Source of the DNA: Flaveria trinervia
Lineage: Eukaryota; Streptophyta; Magnoliopsida; Asterales; Asteraceae
Assembly (NCBI GenBank): GCA_025506515.1
Contig: CM046443.1
Coordinates: 93,894,666 to 93,958,665, forward strand
DNA: 64,000 nucleotides
Reading direction: 5' to 3'
Shown: positions 46,869 through 59,760 of the stretch, one piece after another
Numbering within the stretch: position 1 is the stretch's first letter
Layout of the letters: each line of letters starts with the position of its first letter
The notes under the pieces: generated by a model
Seen by the model: the letters and a program-made list of their open reading frames with translations, nothing else
What the model was told of the DNA's origin: nothing
Database searches by the model: none
Translations under genes and position numbers: made by a program

Positions 46869-49800
46869 TATTTTGACTTACGAATAATTAGCAGATTTTC
46901 TCTATTAATATTTATACGTCTAAATAATGTATAATATGGAATGAAACAAATTTACAAATAAGAACTTTAAGTAATAAACAAATTAAATTCAACACGAAAA
47001 GCAATATTTCAAATTCATAAACATCATAAAGTTGACCATGATCCTTGTTTATAAACAAACCAACTTTGGTTAGTGATTCTTCTTGACTCTTGTTTATTGT
47101 CATTGTAAAATTCACTACTAACTGAAACCGTGTTCAATGAAATTAAAAAAAAATTGTCTGAAGGTGTCAAAATCAACCGTGAAATAAAAGTGTGATTTTC
47201 AATATTACTTCTAGATACAGCAAAACAATTTGCACATATATCAAACGAATTCTAATCAAACATAATAATAATATGGCTTTACACATAAAAAATAGAGAAA
47301 TTTAAAAGTAGAAGCATGTAATATCTCTTCACAGTTAGATTTAAAGTAAATCATTTTCAAATAAAAAAAATAAAAGTAAAATAATATTAATAAAAAACAC
47401 AATTGTAGATAATGATAATTTAAATTATAATCGTAGAGGTGAAAGCTCAAGTATAACAAAAAACATATACATTTTGTTGTAGAAAACTTGATGAAACCGA
47501 AGCCAAAATAAAAACATTGATAAAGTCTGTCGAATACGATATCATCAGACTTTATAAAGATAAATCGCAAGGATTGTAAAGCTAGGATGGTTGGGAAATA
47601 TTTTGAAATCGGGTATAATTTCATTTCCAAAAAAGATACCCATGAATTCCTTCTAATTGGAAAGAAATCGATGAAAAAATCCCGTAACTTTTGTCAAGAT
47701 TCAATATAAACTGAGTATTTAGTGAAAACACACAATCAAGAAATCAATTTCATAGATAAGAAAATAATAAATGATTACTACAGTTTTTGTTGATTAATTA
47801 TTTGAAAAAAAATGAATTATCGAGTGTGATTTTATTCTCAAAAAAAGATATGCTCTAGTTTAGAGTTAAATTTTCAAATTTTCCTTAGATGTCTCTTCTA
47901 TAAGAAGTTGACCTTTAATCAAATAAACTCAGACTAACATTAAAAACATATACATATTTAGAAGAGAATTAAAAAAAATAAAAATTAAAAGAATGACATG
48001 TGATACTAAAATTATTGTTTTATTAATAAATATAAATAATACCCTATTAGTCAATGCCCATATGCAATGTGTCCAAATATCACATCCATGTGTATCTATA
48101 ACACGTCTATTTGATTCTCAAATTTAAGAAACTTGAACTAGGAATCAAATACGGTGTTAATTTTTTACTAGTAGGATCAATGTGGTCTAATTTGGAATTT
48201 AAGTTTTAACGAAACCTCTTTTTACAACCTCCAGTATAATAGAGACAAGTTTATATATAAATTGTAGAACTTATATAAAAATGTATTTACGGCGAATACA
48301 ATGAAAAAGCATCACAAATATATTTCTCGTAATTTTTTAATAATTTTTACATATAAAATCCAAAATACTTTTTATTTTGTTTTATAAACATCCCTTAAAC
48401 AGTTTCAAACATTAATCTCCATCCACTTATTAACTTTGAACAAATACAAAATATTTTAGAGCAACTTGAAATCTTTGCGTAAATTTTGTTAGGTGTTAAA
48501 TAGTTATTATGTCTTTTCAATGTCAATCTCAATTCTTTTGTTTTAGATTAAAGAAAATTATAGGTTACAAGAGTAGAAGAAAGTACAAACAAATAAACAA
48601 TCGAATGTACTAATTCCAAATTATTTTAAAATTTTACAATTTTGTTTGAATATACCAAGTGAAGGTATTTTAATATTAAAAATTGTTAAAAGGAGTCTAT
48701 CAAACAAAACAAAAGGCATGTTTGTTTTATATGTAAAAAATTGTTACAAGACTTTTTTGAGAAAATATATAAATTATGTTGGTTATTTACTTATTTATGA
48801 TATTTACTCATATATTTATTATTAAAATATAGAATTTAAATGGTATCTCGAAACCGAAGAGATCGAAATCCTAAAGGGAAAACATGAAACAAAGATATGA
48901 ACATGGGTCGTGTTCATGTCCACCTGTGAATTTTAGTGTTATGTTTGTGTTCAGATGTCTATTATTTATTAAGTTTGTTTTTGGTACATATAAATATTTA
49001 TGGTCCGTGCCTGGTTGGACCCATCAACACGTAAACATGAATCGTTTGACACATCGATATCAATTAAGTTGTCATTGAACCTCTATTCTTGATATTGATT
49101 TGAAATGGTATGGCTGATGGTCTTTTGGTGATAGAATTGAAATTTTGATGTATTCATTGTTTAGAATTATATGTTTATGGTGAAGGAGATAAAATATTCG
49201 GTGGACATAATAAAAGTGATAAATTTAATATATTAACCGTATAGTTTTTATATTACAGGGTTGGTTAAAAAAAATAATTATTCTTTAGCAGCAACTTGAC
49301 ATGGTGTATACGTCTCTTGCCAGATGAATATGATTTTCGCTTAGGGCATCCTCGGCCATGAGGATAAGTATTGGTCGGATAAATTAATGTTTGGATAATT
49401 ACAGTAAATGACGGAATGTAAAGTAATGCGAGTGAGAGTGTGTGTGTATTGTGGTGGATGAATCATATTTTAGCCTCTTGGGCATGACTTGTGTTATATC
49501 GCTAGATGTCACTTTCCTCATGAAAGCTCCATAATGTTTTTTCCCTGCATCGTATTGATTCTCGTCTTTCATACGGATCGTCATGGCATTGTGGTGATGT
49601 TTGAAATAGTCAAATGGACATGATTATATATAATACTACCCACTAATTTGTATGATGAAAGTTTTTAATACATATGTGATGGATAAAATAACATCACATA
49701 TCCGTTCCGATTGTACTATTTAGCTTATAACACCAAAGTTCTTTATGACAACTTTTTTAAAACCAAATTTTTAAATGGTGGAGGTCGTATTACATTATAT

Positions 49801-50255
49801 GTTATATAATGCAGCTCATTTTACAATATTAAGCTTTTCCTAAAGAGTTTGTAAACTCAATCAATTTATAAAAACTTGAGAGCAAATGAATGTTACAAAT
49901 TTCGGTAAGGAAATAAGTTTTCACTAATTTTAAAAATAAATAATATATACATATAAATATTATCATTATAATTATCAATTAATATAGGTTTGTGAACTGC
50001 ATAATTGACTAGAGTTTTACTACAGACTAACCATACATCTAAAATTGAGCTATGATGAATGAAACATTGACTATCAAAAGTGATGCGTTTGGAAAACAAA
50101 AAGTTGAGAGAATTTGGGTGGAAAGTTGTACGACGTAGGAGGATGAATAAATCTTGAAGTAATCTACAAGTAATGATCCAATGTGATTGGCATGCATCTT
50201 TAGTTAAATTTTACCCGACTCATACACATACGTTAAAGGTTTGCAAAATGCGGTT
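46869..50255. other. AT-rich intergenic DNA, no recognised gene
   Basis: Several frames (46912-47115, 47256-47630, 48884-49078, 49399-49584, 49893-50099) were read through. None shows a recognisable domain, signal or codon pattern distinct from the AT-rich background. The one at 49399-49584 (minus) is the least AT-biased but was not recognised. Confidence 0.4.
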
Positions 50256-50258
50256 TGA

Positions 50259-50576
50259 GAGCATTCACAGTATGTTCTCTATTTTCGATATGAGTGTATG
50301 TCTTATATTATAAGGATAGTTGTCAGTGGTTGTAAGTGAATGGGAAATAATATTTATGGGGATTTTACCATAATTCTTTATATTTGAGGAAACATAAGGA
50401 AATCCCGGTACAACCCCCATAGAATTTTAATATTTTAAAAGTGGTTGTGGTTGAAGAAAAAAAAATTATAATGATAAAAATATTAAAAAATATAATTTAA
50501 TTAAAAAAGATAGTAAAAAAATAGATTTTTTGATATAAATATGAGGGTTGAGACGGAGAAACTATTGTAAATGCTC
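50259..50576. mobile_element. MITE, 318 bp
   Basis: Inverted ends GAGCATTCACAGTA (left) and GAGCATTTACAATA (read inward from the right) enclose AT-rich DNA without coding. TGA flanks both sides (50256-50258 and 50577-50579), a possible 3-bp target duplication as made by PIF/Harbinger-type elements. It sits about 0.7 kb upstream of the DUF7054 gene. Confidence 0.6.
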
Positions 50577-51158
50577 TGAGAGCAGTCTAAATGTCTCAAC
50601 TCTTGTGCATGCCCGTCACTTGCACACAAGCAAAATCAAAACCACTGCCCTTGTGCAATTAGGTAATGCTTAGAATCTTAGTTTTTCCTAAACTAATTTA
50701 TCCTCTCTAAGTTAAGTTGAGAATTGAATATGAACTAATAAGCACGTTCACAAAGGGCTCACAAGTTGAGAAGAATTACGTCTGAAGCTAAGACAAAAAA
50801 AAAAGCATGTTTAAGAGGACTTAATTATTGGGTTTAGAAAGCAACATAAACTTAGAGGTCAATTACTCATGTTAAAAACACATTAAGACTTATAATTTAA
50901 ATAAAATATGAAGGTTAAGTGGTCTAACTAGAATATTTTTTAAACTTGAGTTAATTAACTGAATTATTTTTGAAAGTTGATAATTATTTTATAAAGATAC
51001 TTTTTTAAATAATATTAAAACTTATAAAAGTTATAATATTTAGAAAACTCAAAATTAAAAAACAGAAAAAGAAATATTTGTGCTGAAAACATAATGTTTT
51101 CTAGATCCCCAAGCAACCGTCGCGTCATTTTCAAAGCTATACGTACACTATTAACTTG

Positions 51159-51167
51159 TATAAATAA
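51159..51167 (+). promoter_or_regulatory. Putative TATA box of the DUF7054 gene
   Basis: TATAAATAA lies 74 bases upstream of the ATG at 51241, which would place transcription start near 51190 and give a short leader of about 50 bases. This rests on match to the TATA consensus and position only. Confidence 0.5.
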
Positions 51168-51240
51168 CCACACATATTACATACAAAAAATCTGTATCTA
51201 CACACTTTAACAACATTTCAATTAATATTTTTGACAACTG

Positions 51241-53788
51241 ATGTCACAGAAGTCTATCCATGGAAGAATTCCGTTAAACCGGAGGATCAGATCATCAGCT
51301 CACACTCTTCGCCGTCGATTACCAGTAAATCGATCGCAGAAGAAGCCTTTGAAACTAATCAAGCGATGCAAATCGGAGCCTGCGTTGTTGACCGTCGATC
51401 TCTCCGTCGATGTTGATGTCACCGCCGATGATCGCGACGGAATGATGGCGGAACGCCGCGGTTGGGTGGGCTTCTCGTCGTCGCATGAGTTGGTCGTGCC
51501 TTATTCTCCGCCCAAATTTGAGGTAACCAAATCGATTGATTTTCATAGGTTTATATAAAAACATAATAATATTAATAGATAGTTGATAGGAGTGGTTAAG
51601 AGATAATATTAATGATAAATGACTAAAAAGGTAACATTTTATCGTTAAGAGGTTATAAATAAACAGTCTCTTACTTTCTGATTTTCAATTTGAAAATATT
51701 TTAGCTTATTGTATTTTTTTTAACAGCAACTTTAGTTCTAAACATGATACACCCTTACGGAAAAACACATCGTAGATAAGAAAACCTCATGACTCAACCT
51801 ATATTTTATTGAAGTATTAGAACTATCTCATCTCAATCATTTGAGCTAAAAATCATTGATTTTAGTTTGTCATATTTGAATATTTTGTAAACCACATCTA
51901 ATTCGCCTAATATTTACCATAATTAATTTATATCAATTCATCATGGACGGATGGACGGAACTTAAACGCTTAATCTTACCATTATAACTTCCAGTGAGTT
52001 TATCATTAAACCTAATACCCTGTGTCATATCTAACTATTGTTGTATAACGTGAAAATAAGATGAAATTTTAATGAAGGGTAGTGGTATATTCTCTGTAAC
52101 GGTATATACTCTGCACTCTGTCCCCAACTCCTCTGGTGTTCTGGTGTACACACTTCTAAAAATAATTTACAGGTTTCATGAGACGTTTGGTTCAAATTTC
52201 CTTAAAAAGAAATAAAAAAAAACTTAAAGAAGAATTTAATACATTTGGTTGAAAAATTAAGGAATTATAATATCTCACATTGTCTTCATCACCAACACCA
52301 TTGTCATACTAGTCATCATTGTCATTGTCATTGCCGTCACCTCGCGACAATCCGAAGGTTGCACAAGACCCCTTTAACTTCGTCCGCATGTTAGCTTATC
52401 GCTAGCTTGCGCACTACCACTGCTGACGCTACCACCACCACCTGTTGACGCCTTCGTTCCGCCCCACGGTTGCTATTTTCCAACTTACTTTTACAAATTA
52501 ACAAACTGATTACTTTTAATTTGTAAACAAGTGTATCAAACATTGCAATTCCAATGTCAATTCAAATTAACGCATAAATATATGTTTATTGGATACATTA
52601 ATAGTTATTTTTTTTATGTACATAATGGATGTGTTAAGGCTCGTTAGCGTAGTCAAGCTTTCTATTTATACAACATCTAATCATACGATTATTGATTAAC
52701 TTAAATACCATCATTACATGAAGCTTTTGTTAGAGTTGAATTAACAAAAAGAAAACTAAATTAAAAAAAAATAAGAATAATTCATATATTTTCTAGCATC
52801 ATATCCCAATGTGCGGGTTCGAGTCCCCTAGTTGAGTCTTATGTTTTCTTTTGTCACAAATAAAAATTGAAATGGACATATGTCGAACACTTTTGTTAAT
52901 TTGACATTGTCAGCAAGTTACAATTTTTTAATGTGGTTTTTAAATGGTTCGTGTTAGTTCTTTCCAGAGTTCCCAGCGCAAAGCGTGTGGGGAAGATGTC
53001 TATTTCATAACAAATTAGGAACAATGACTTTTTGTAATAAAAAAAATCAATATGTATTGAATTTTACGATAAGCTTTTACTATGATAGAAATAAAATGTT
53101 AATAATTAATTCGTACGGAGCTGATAAATATGATAGAAATAAAAAAAAAATGTAGGGTTACAACAAAGATGGAAAGGTAGTGGTGAATGTAACAGTTGAA
53201 GGAAGCCCTGGACCCATCCGTACAATGTTAAAATTGGGTTCAAGTGTAGAAGAAACAATGGAGATAGTTAAGAAACAATACAATTCTGAAGGCAGAAGTC
53301 CTCAACTAGATCAACATGTCCTTTCAACCTTTGAGTTGCATCAATCTTACTTCAGTCTAAACTGTAAGTTTCTTGCTTATGTAAAGAACTGTAAAAACCG
53401 TAAAACTAAACACTGTACAACATACTTCCTGATATTCTCTACGGTTATTTATCAACGGTTCTTTTGAAATGTTTTTGATTTTTATCATATTGAATATAAG
53501 TGTGTTTGTGGGGAAACAAGGGAACAAAATTATGAACTTATATGTTGTTAATTTTTAGGTTTGGATAAGTCGGAATTGATCGGAGACATCGGGAGCAGAA
53601 GTTTTTACATGCGTAAACGTAAGGACGACAACGCATTCACGGGATCGGAGGTTGTTTCATCAAGAGGAAGCAATTCTCCACCTCAAAATCCAATTATTGT
53701 ATTCCCCAATTTTATTTCTAATAGTTTCAAGAAAATTATGAGATCATGCAGCAAGCTTTCAAAAATAATGGGTTGTATTGACAAGTGA
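51241..53788 (+). CDS. DUF7054 (At4g22758-like) protein, three exons
   Basis: Exons are 51241-51522, 53156-53363 and 53559-53788, with GT/AG borders (AG|GTAACC, TGTAG|GG, CT|GTAAGT, TTTTTAG|G). They encode 239 residues without any lesion. The N-terminal 50 residues are strongly basic (GRIPLNRRIR, HTLRRRLP) and end in KRCKSEPAL (41-49), a motif seen in this plant family. Residues about 100-185 form the DUF7054 domain: KVVVNVTVEGSPGP (101-114), RTMLKLGSSVEE, FELHQSYFSL, LIGDIGSRSFYMRK (170-183). The domain is thought to have a ubiquitin-like fold. The molecular function is not known, so none is given. A serine- and lysine-rich tail (SFKKIMRSCSKLSKIMGC) ends the protein. The first intron is long (1.63 kb). 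The start is the first ATG after the TATA-like box. The assignment comes from recalled family motifs and is firm at family level. Confidence 0.92.
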
Positions 53789-55000
53789 TTTTTAAACTAT
53801 ACACCCAACAATTGGTATGGAGGCATATGTGCATATGTAGATTAAAAGTAGATTATTCATGAATTGCAAGTGTATGAAGACTTTAAGAGCAAATTAGTTT
53901 GATTAGAATTTAAAATAGACAAGCAATTGTACAAGGTGTACACTTTCTCAAAGTGAGAAGTCAGTGGTGATTCTTTCACATTTTCATTAAAAGAGAGGCC
54001 GGGGTGATATATACTATCTTAGAAAGAAGATTGTATGTTGGTGATCTGTAAAGATTGAAGAGAAGTTTCATGAGAACTAGAAAATGACTCTTGCTGGAAG
54101 ACCAACGAGTATACTTAAGCTGTTATATCACCCAAACCACTAGAAAAAAAACCCGACTGGACCGAACCCGGTTTCGGGTCCCACCCAAACCCGATTTCTG
54201 CATGCCTACACCCAAGTGCTTTATCATCCAAGTTGATAGTGATCATGTCCTCATTAAGCATCTTATCTCTCTTTATTCCTCTCCCCTCACTATCTTAGAT
54301 AGCTTTTTCCACCATCTTTCATATCATACCTTCACTTATTTACTTGCTTATATGTCATAAACATGTTATATACTCGATTATGTTTATAAATCATTAACGT
54401 GAGTGTCAGCTTCGGGCTACTTTCTAGCAAGTTTTTTGTTGTCACAACTCAAATTAACACTTAGGAGTTAGGAAAGCTAGGCACGGTTTTATATAACCAT
54501 TAAACCCGACACGGATTTGGTTCTAGCATCACTCAACCATTTAGAACGAACAATTTTTCTACACACATTGTACTAAAAAGCTACTGCCCTTGGTCATATG
54601 TTATATACCTATAGCTAGTTACACTGACAAATACATTCCATCGTATATTTAATGTAATAACGTAATAAAGATAATTAGCAACATATATTAGTAGCAATCA
54701 TCATCGGTACAATTCTTACTTGATAGGAACTTTTGGTATTACACCTTTCCATAGGAATTTGATCTTAACGAACATTTGTTATATGTAACTATTCATGAAT
54801 TGTTATATCAAAATATTCGATTATATAATAAACAAACGTACATATACAAAAATAATCGCTGCCAACAAAAACTTCATAAATTAAATAAAACAACAAACGT
54901 AAACACAAAAACTCGATGCCCAACAAATATTTAACCCTACAAATACCCAATAGTATATGACCGAATTTAAACCATGTCTGTTAATCAAATATGTGACTGT
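53789..55000. other. 3' flank of the DUF7054 gene and intergenic DNA
   Basis: The first few hundred bases are probably 3' UTR. At 54140-54215 ACCGAACCCGGTTTCGGGTC and CCCAAACCCGATTT words resemble a hAT-like transposon end. The frame at 54091-54360 that crosses it has no domain. Confidence 0.4.
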
Positions 55001-55340
55001 AAGGGGCTCTTTGGTAATATTTGAATCAGCTTATTAATGGTTCAGATGTTTAAATGGTTCAACATTAATGGTTCAGACTATGTGTTTCGCGAACAAATAT
55101 CTGAATGATTTAGACATTTACCTATGAATGATTAAAACATTATATCAATTCTAAATGATTAAAAGGTCTAATGCTATATTGTTAAAACCTATTATCTAAA
55201 TTGGTCAGATATTTAATTTTGAATAGTTAAACTATATACCAACTTTTTAATAATTTAAAACTTTTAATAGTTCAGCACTTAATGGTTTAAAAATTTTTTT
55301 ATTCACATTTAATCATTCAAAAATTATCAAACCGTAACTA
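55001..55340. mobile_element. hAT-like MITE with iterated AATGGTTCAGA motif
   Basis: The left end GGGGCTCTTTGGTAATATTT and right end (read inward) ACGGTTTGATAATTTTTGAA are inverted and similar. The inside carries many copies of ATGGTTCAGA / TGAATGATTA-type words, including TTCAGCACTTAATGG. Exact ends and target duplication were not resolved. Such elements commonly sit in plant promoters; this one is about 300 bp upstream of the cornichon gene. Confidence 0.55.
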
Positions 55341-55653
55341 ATTATTAATACTACGCACGGTCTCAAATCCTTTATGTCGTTGGAGTCTAATATATTATCA
55401 GAAAATGGCGATTGCGTTTATCTATGGAATTATTTGTATATTAAATAAGTAATGTTATATGCAATAATCCTATTAAGTGTAATGCACTAATGCTAATCTA
55501 AACAACAAGTTTAGATTTAGAAGCACAGGGTGGAAGTTGTCAACTTAGGGGTTTGTGTGATTCTCTCTAATTATTCATACATATAGATACAGCATATTTT
55601 ATGCTTACATACAACGAAAGATCACCCGCACAGAGAGGAAGAAGACGAGAGTA

Positions 55654-57136
55654 ATGGGGGAGATATTCACATGGCTAATGTTCTTCTTCATCCTCATAGC
55701 TCTCGTTGTTGTGGTCGTTTATCAGGTTAATCGCCAATAATTTACCCTTTTCTTTATAATAATAGTTTTAATTGTAATTATGTGTTCTGAGAATCTGCAA
55801 TTCGTGATCTGTAACTCGTTTATTTGTTATGGGGTCTTGATCCCTTTGCTGATTGAACTGATTGTTGATCAATTACGCCCTTTGATTACGTCAATTTTGC
55901 AAATTGGCGAAATTAGGGTTCTTGGGGAAATCCCTAATGGTGAAATTTGCATCTCTAATTCAATTTACTCTTCGAGATATGCGTAGTATAGTTATGAAAT
56001 TTATTGTTGTTATGTGTATTCGTTTTTTGTTTTGTATCTTAATAATCGTTTTTGTTTCGTGTAATGAACACATATTGTGTATGCGTGTCTCTTTTGGCTT
56101 TGTGCGATCACACACAGTATCTTTGCTACTTACCACTGCAACATTGTCTGAACTAGAAAAAGAGGGTAAATTGTTGACCATTTGGATCATGAATATATGA
56201 TTATGCATAAGTTAGGAAACTAGATTCAAATGTACTGTTTTTGTAAAAGAAAGTCTATTTGTGCAACATATAGTTTTTAAGCATTCATCTGCATTCGTTT
56301 TTTTATAACCGTGAGAACTTGTCACTAAAAAACTCATGTGGCCCGTCAGTACACTGCTAACTAATGCAAGGAGTTGAAACATACCTTGAAGGTTTCATCT
56401 GCATTCTTGGGAGCAAGATGGTTTGTGTGCAATGAAAAACCAAGTATAATTGTTTGAAAAGTTGATAAGCCAACATTTAAAAGTGAATAAGGCATTAACT
56501 GTGTATGATCTAATAATTAGCATCTACTTTGTGTTTTACGTCGATAATTTACTTATTGTTAACGTTAAATATCTCCATCTTGCAGCTTATGTGCTTAGCA
56601 GATCTAGAGTTTGATTACATCAACCCTTATGATTCTGCATCTCGGATAAACTTTGTGGTATTACCAGAATTTATCACGCATGGCGTTTTATGCTTGATAT
56701 ATCTTCTGACTGGGCATTGGGTGATGTTTCTTCTTGCACTGCCATACCTTACTACAATGTGAGATTGTAAGTCTTCCAAGTTCCTCAATTGTTTTTAATT
56801 TAGCAATTCATATGTACAATGATGAATCAATGATAACTATACTTATGTTATTAGGTACACTCGGAAACAACACCTTGTGGATGTGACAGAGATCTTTAAC
56901 CAGCTAAGTTGGGAAAAGAAACAACGGCTTTTCAAACTCGGCTATCTTTTATTTCTTCTCTTTATCTCCTTATTCTGGTAAGGCACGATCCATGCGTTTT
57001 AATTTGCACTAATTATTCATGGTACCCAATCAAGCCGTTGAAATGGGACCCGACCGTGAGATGACGAGATCCTTATCTTTTTTTTTTTTGTGATTGCAGG
57101 ATGATCTATAATGCATTGGAAGATGATGAGATGTAG
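55654..57136 (+). CDS. Cornichon-family ER cargo receptor, four exons, one base missing in exon 2
   Basis: Exons are 55654-55725, 56586-56766, 56855-56977 and 57100-57136, with GT/AG borders. The conceptual product is about 137 residues, the usual length for plant cornichon homologues. These are three-pass ER membrane proteins that load membrane cargo into COPII vesicles. Visible parts: a first membrane segment (FFFILIALVVVVVYQ, residues 10-24), the loop LADLEFDYINPYDSASRIN, VVLPEFITHGVL, a second membrane segment near TGHWVMFLLALPYL, then RKQHLVDVTEIFNQL, a last membrane segment (LLFLLFISLFW) and an acidic tail (ALEDDEM). After the codons for LPYL at 56750 the frame is lost: the family has a tyrosine pair there, but the sequence reads CTTACTAC where one more T is needed. 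As written, translation stops at TGA 56760-56762. The four exons sum to 413 bases, one short of a multiple of three. It is either a consensus error in a T run or a true frameshift. Confidence 0.9.
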
Positions 57137-59069
57137 GTTTTGAAGTTGAACCAGATTGCACCAAAGGTTCAAGAAGGTGCCCTCTCATACCTGACTTAGA
57201 TTGTGACATTAGATTCTCAGTTACAAAATTATTTATTGTTGTATCATTATCATCATTTAAGTTTGTTTTATTCCAACAAATGGGTAACTATTGGTGTCCT
57301 TTAGAGTTTAGACTCACAAGAGGATTCATCTGTCATGCTTTTTGTGGATATTGATTGGATAATCTTTTTTCTATTCTTCTGAACCGCTAAGAATACTTGA
57401 GAACACATGTAACACCTTAACTCATAGAAAAACAATACTGCAATCAATTAAAAAAAAATTCTAGTACGGATTGAAACAAAGTGTAATAAAACAACTAAGA
57501 GCAAATAAAACATAATTCTGCCTTAAGTCAATCTTCTTGACTCAAAACACAAACTGTGAATAGATGACTTGCAATGTGTTTGTAAACTTTCTAAGTTAAA
57601 GGGCCAGCGAAACGAAAATGTGATTTATTAGTATAGGATATACATCAAAACTTTCTCGATTAAAATTCATGTGTATCTCAATAATACTAAATAACCTCGT
57701 TAGATGTACCCGAGCTTTCTTCTAAGCTCTTGATTAACAACCCCTTGTTGTACATCTAAGAATGAGAAGAATATTTCATATTTTAGTTTTTAATCTCTTC
57801 GTTATTCATTTAGGGTCGAGCCTTAGTAATAACGTGTAATTAAAAATCTTAAATATAATTTAATAACATAATAACCTTCTTAATATTGAAGATTCTAGGT
57901 AATATCTTAAACATCATGAATAGCTAGCTATATATAAAAAACAATACTTACATCTACATTAATGACATTTACGTATTCATAAAACCTATCAACCAAAAAT
58001 ATAATATAAAACAAACGTTAGATGTAGATTATTACAATATAGATATTAATTTTATATATAAAGTAAATAAACTTAAAAAAATGTGAATTTTTAAATTTGG
58101 TTGAATAAAATAAAAACAGTAACACCAAAGAAGAAATAGTTATTAAGAACACAGGATTACAGGAATCAAATATTATAATACTGTAATGAATATAAAGAAA
58201 CATATAGAAGGTAAGAAAATGGGCGGAAAAGCAAAATATAAGAGATAAAAGGAAGATGTTTTGCGTCTTCATAAATATTGATTTATTAGTATAGATTTTA
58301 ACACATTTGATTGTGATCTTTTCATTTTAAACAATCAGAAGTGGGCACCGCATTCGTGAGGTGAAATTCGATGTTGCTCATGGATTTCCCCATGCAGCAT
58401 GTCGGAATGTCAGTCGTTTTGAGTTTAAAAACTAAAAGAACAAACCCTACCTATATTTTATCATAAGTATGTTTTCTTACGCATTTCTAACAGAAAATGA
58501 CATAGCAACCTTTTTTTCTCTTGTAGCGTTACCAAGAAAGAGTGGTTGGCTGCTATATGATCGATTAGCTTGTGAACTGTTTGCTTTTTAGTTAGTTCAA
58601 CATATAAAAAATGTTATAAGTTCTTGTATCTCTATCTATGTTATTTTCAAAGTGTTTTTATCCCTTCCACTAATTAAATCTGTAGTATTAATTGTAGAAT
58701 TTGTAAATTATTGAGACCGAAATATATTAGGCTAAAATCGTTTATCTAATTGTGTATCATTTGACTTTTTCTAACAAAACCTATAACTAGTTTAATCAAT
58801 TATTTACTTTGGTAATTGTAATTTATATGAACTACAAAAGTACGTTTTAAATATCAAATTCACAGCCTGTGAAAAGGTGATGGATATCATTGTGGGATCT
58901 TACCTCTTGACTGAAGTTTTCTTTGGTTCACATGGTGTTGCTTCCTTATTACTCTTTCATAATAAAATACTCTAAACATAAACCGTTAGGTTAATTACCA
59001 CTCTACTTATTAACTTAATTTATGATTACAAATCTATTTATTACTGTCTTCATTACAAATTCCGTTTGT
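57137..59069. other. 3' flank of the cornichon gene and AT-rich intergenic DNA
   Basis: The 3' UTR probably covers the first 200-300 bases. Beyond that nothing was recognised; the minus frame at 58018-58272 is a hydrophobic AT-rich by-product without domain. Confidence 0.4.
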
Positions 59070-59139
59070 AAATGATATATTCCTTTCACAAACTAGTGAT
59101 GGTAAAATGATATATTCCTTTCACAAACTAGTGATGGTA
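59070..59139. repeat. 35-bp tandem duplication
   Basis: AAATGATATATTCCTTTCAC followed by AAACTAGTGATGGTA occurs twice back to back, identical in both units. A third partial copy (AAATGATATA) follows at 59140. Confidence 0.9.
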
Positions 59140-59529
59140 AAATGATATAGTATGTAGAATTTAAACTCTTAACATTTTGTTGTAATGCATAATTTGACTA
59201 CAAGAATGTCTCCATAGAGACAACTAGATTAGATTGGCTTTAAAAAATTATTTAATTTATTAAATTGCATTGATTTTGAATGAATTATCTATAATGTAAT
59301 ACTATTTTAACATATCTTTAGCATCAATTATTACAACATATATAAAAAAGTCATTTAAAACTTCCATACAAGTTTTTGGTTGTTATTGGTTTATTTATAA
59401 TAATAAAAAAATTATTAATAAAATATCGTATATTAAAATAGACGCTTTTCATCGTCTTATTCGTTTTGTTGACACAATTAGTTGCTATCATTTGTTACAC
59501 TATTTAGAAATTAGTGTAGTAAAGTTACG

Positions 59530-59760
59530 CTTGTTTAAAAACCTGTGTAGTAACTACACAGGTTTGAATTAAATATCAAACTAATAGTTATATATTAACA
59601 CTTATTATTATAAGATAACTTTTAAGATAAAATATTAATGAAATTACATATGGTCAGCTACTTTACGTAATTAAAACAATAACAATAATTTTTCAAACTT
59701 TTTGCTTAAGCAAAATGTTTCTTTAAACACTCAAATTCATTTCAAAAATAGTTTTTTTAA
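59530..59760 (-). mobile_element. Helitron-like remnant
   Basis: The perfect palindrome AACCTGTGTAGTAACTACACAGGTT (two halves of 12 around one base) and downstream AATAACAATAATTTTTCAAA match the inner parts of the 18.9-19.5 kb palindrome. Terminal CTAG was not found, so only the related hairpin region is supported. The right limit is arbitrary. Confidence 0.4.

Noticed and set aside
49399..49584. Minus-strand frame beginning MTIRMKDENQYDAGKKHYGA
   Set aside because: Composition is less AT-biased than the background, but there is no recognised domain, no splice-linked neighbour and a repetitive His/Ser tail.
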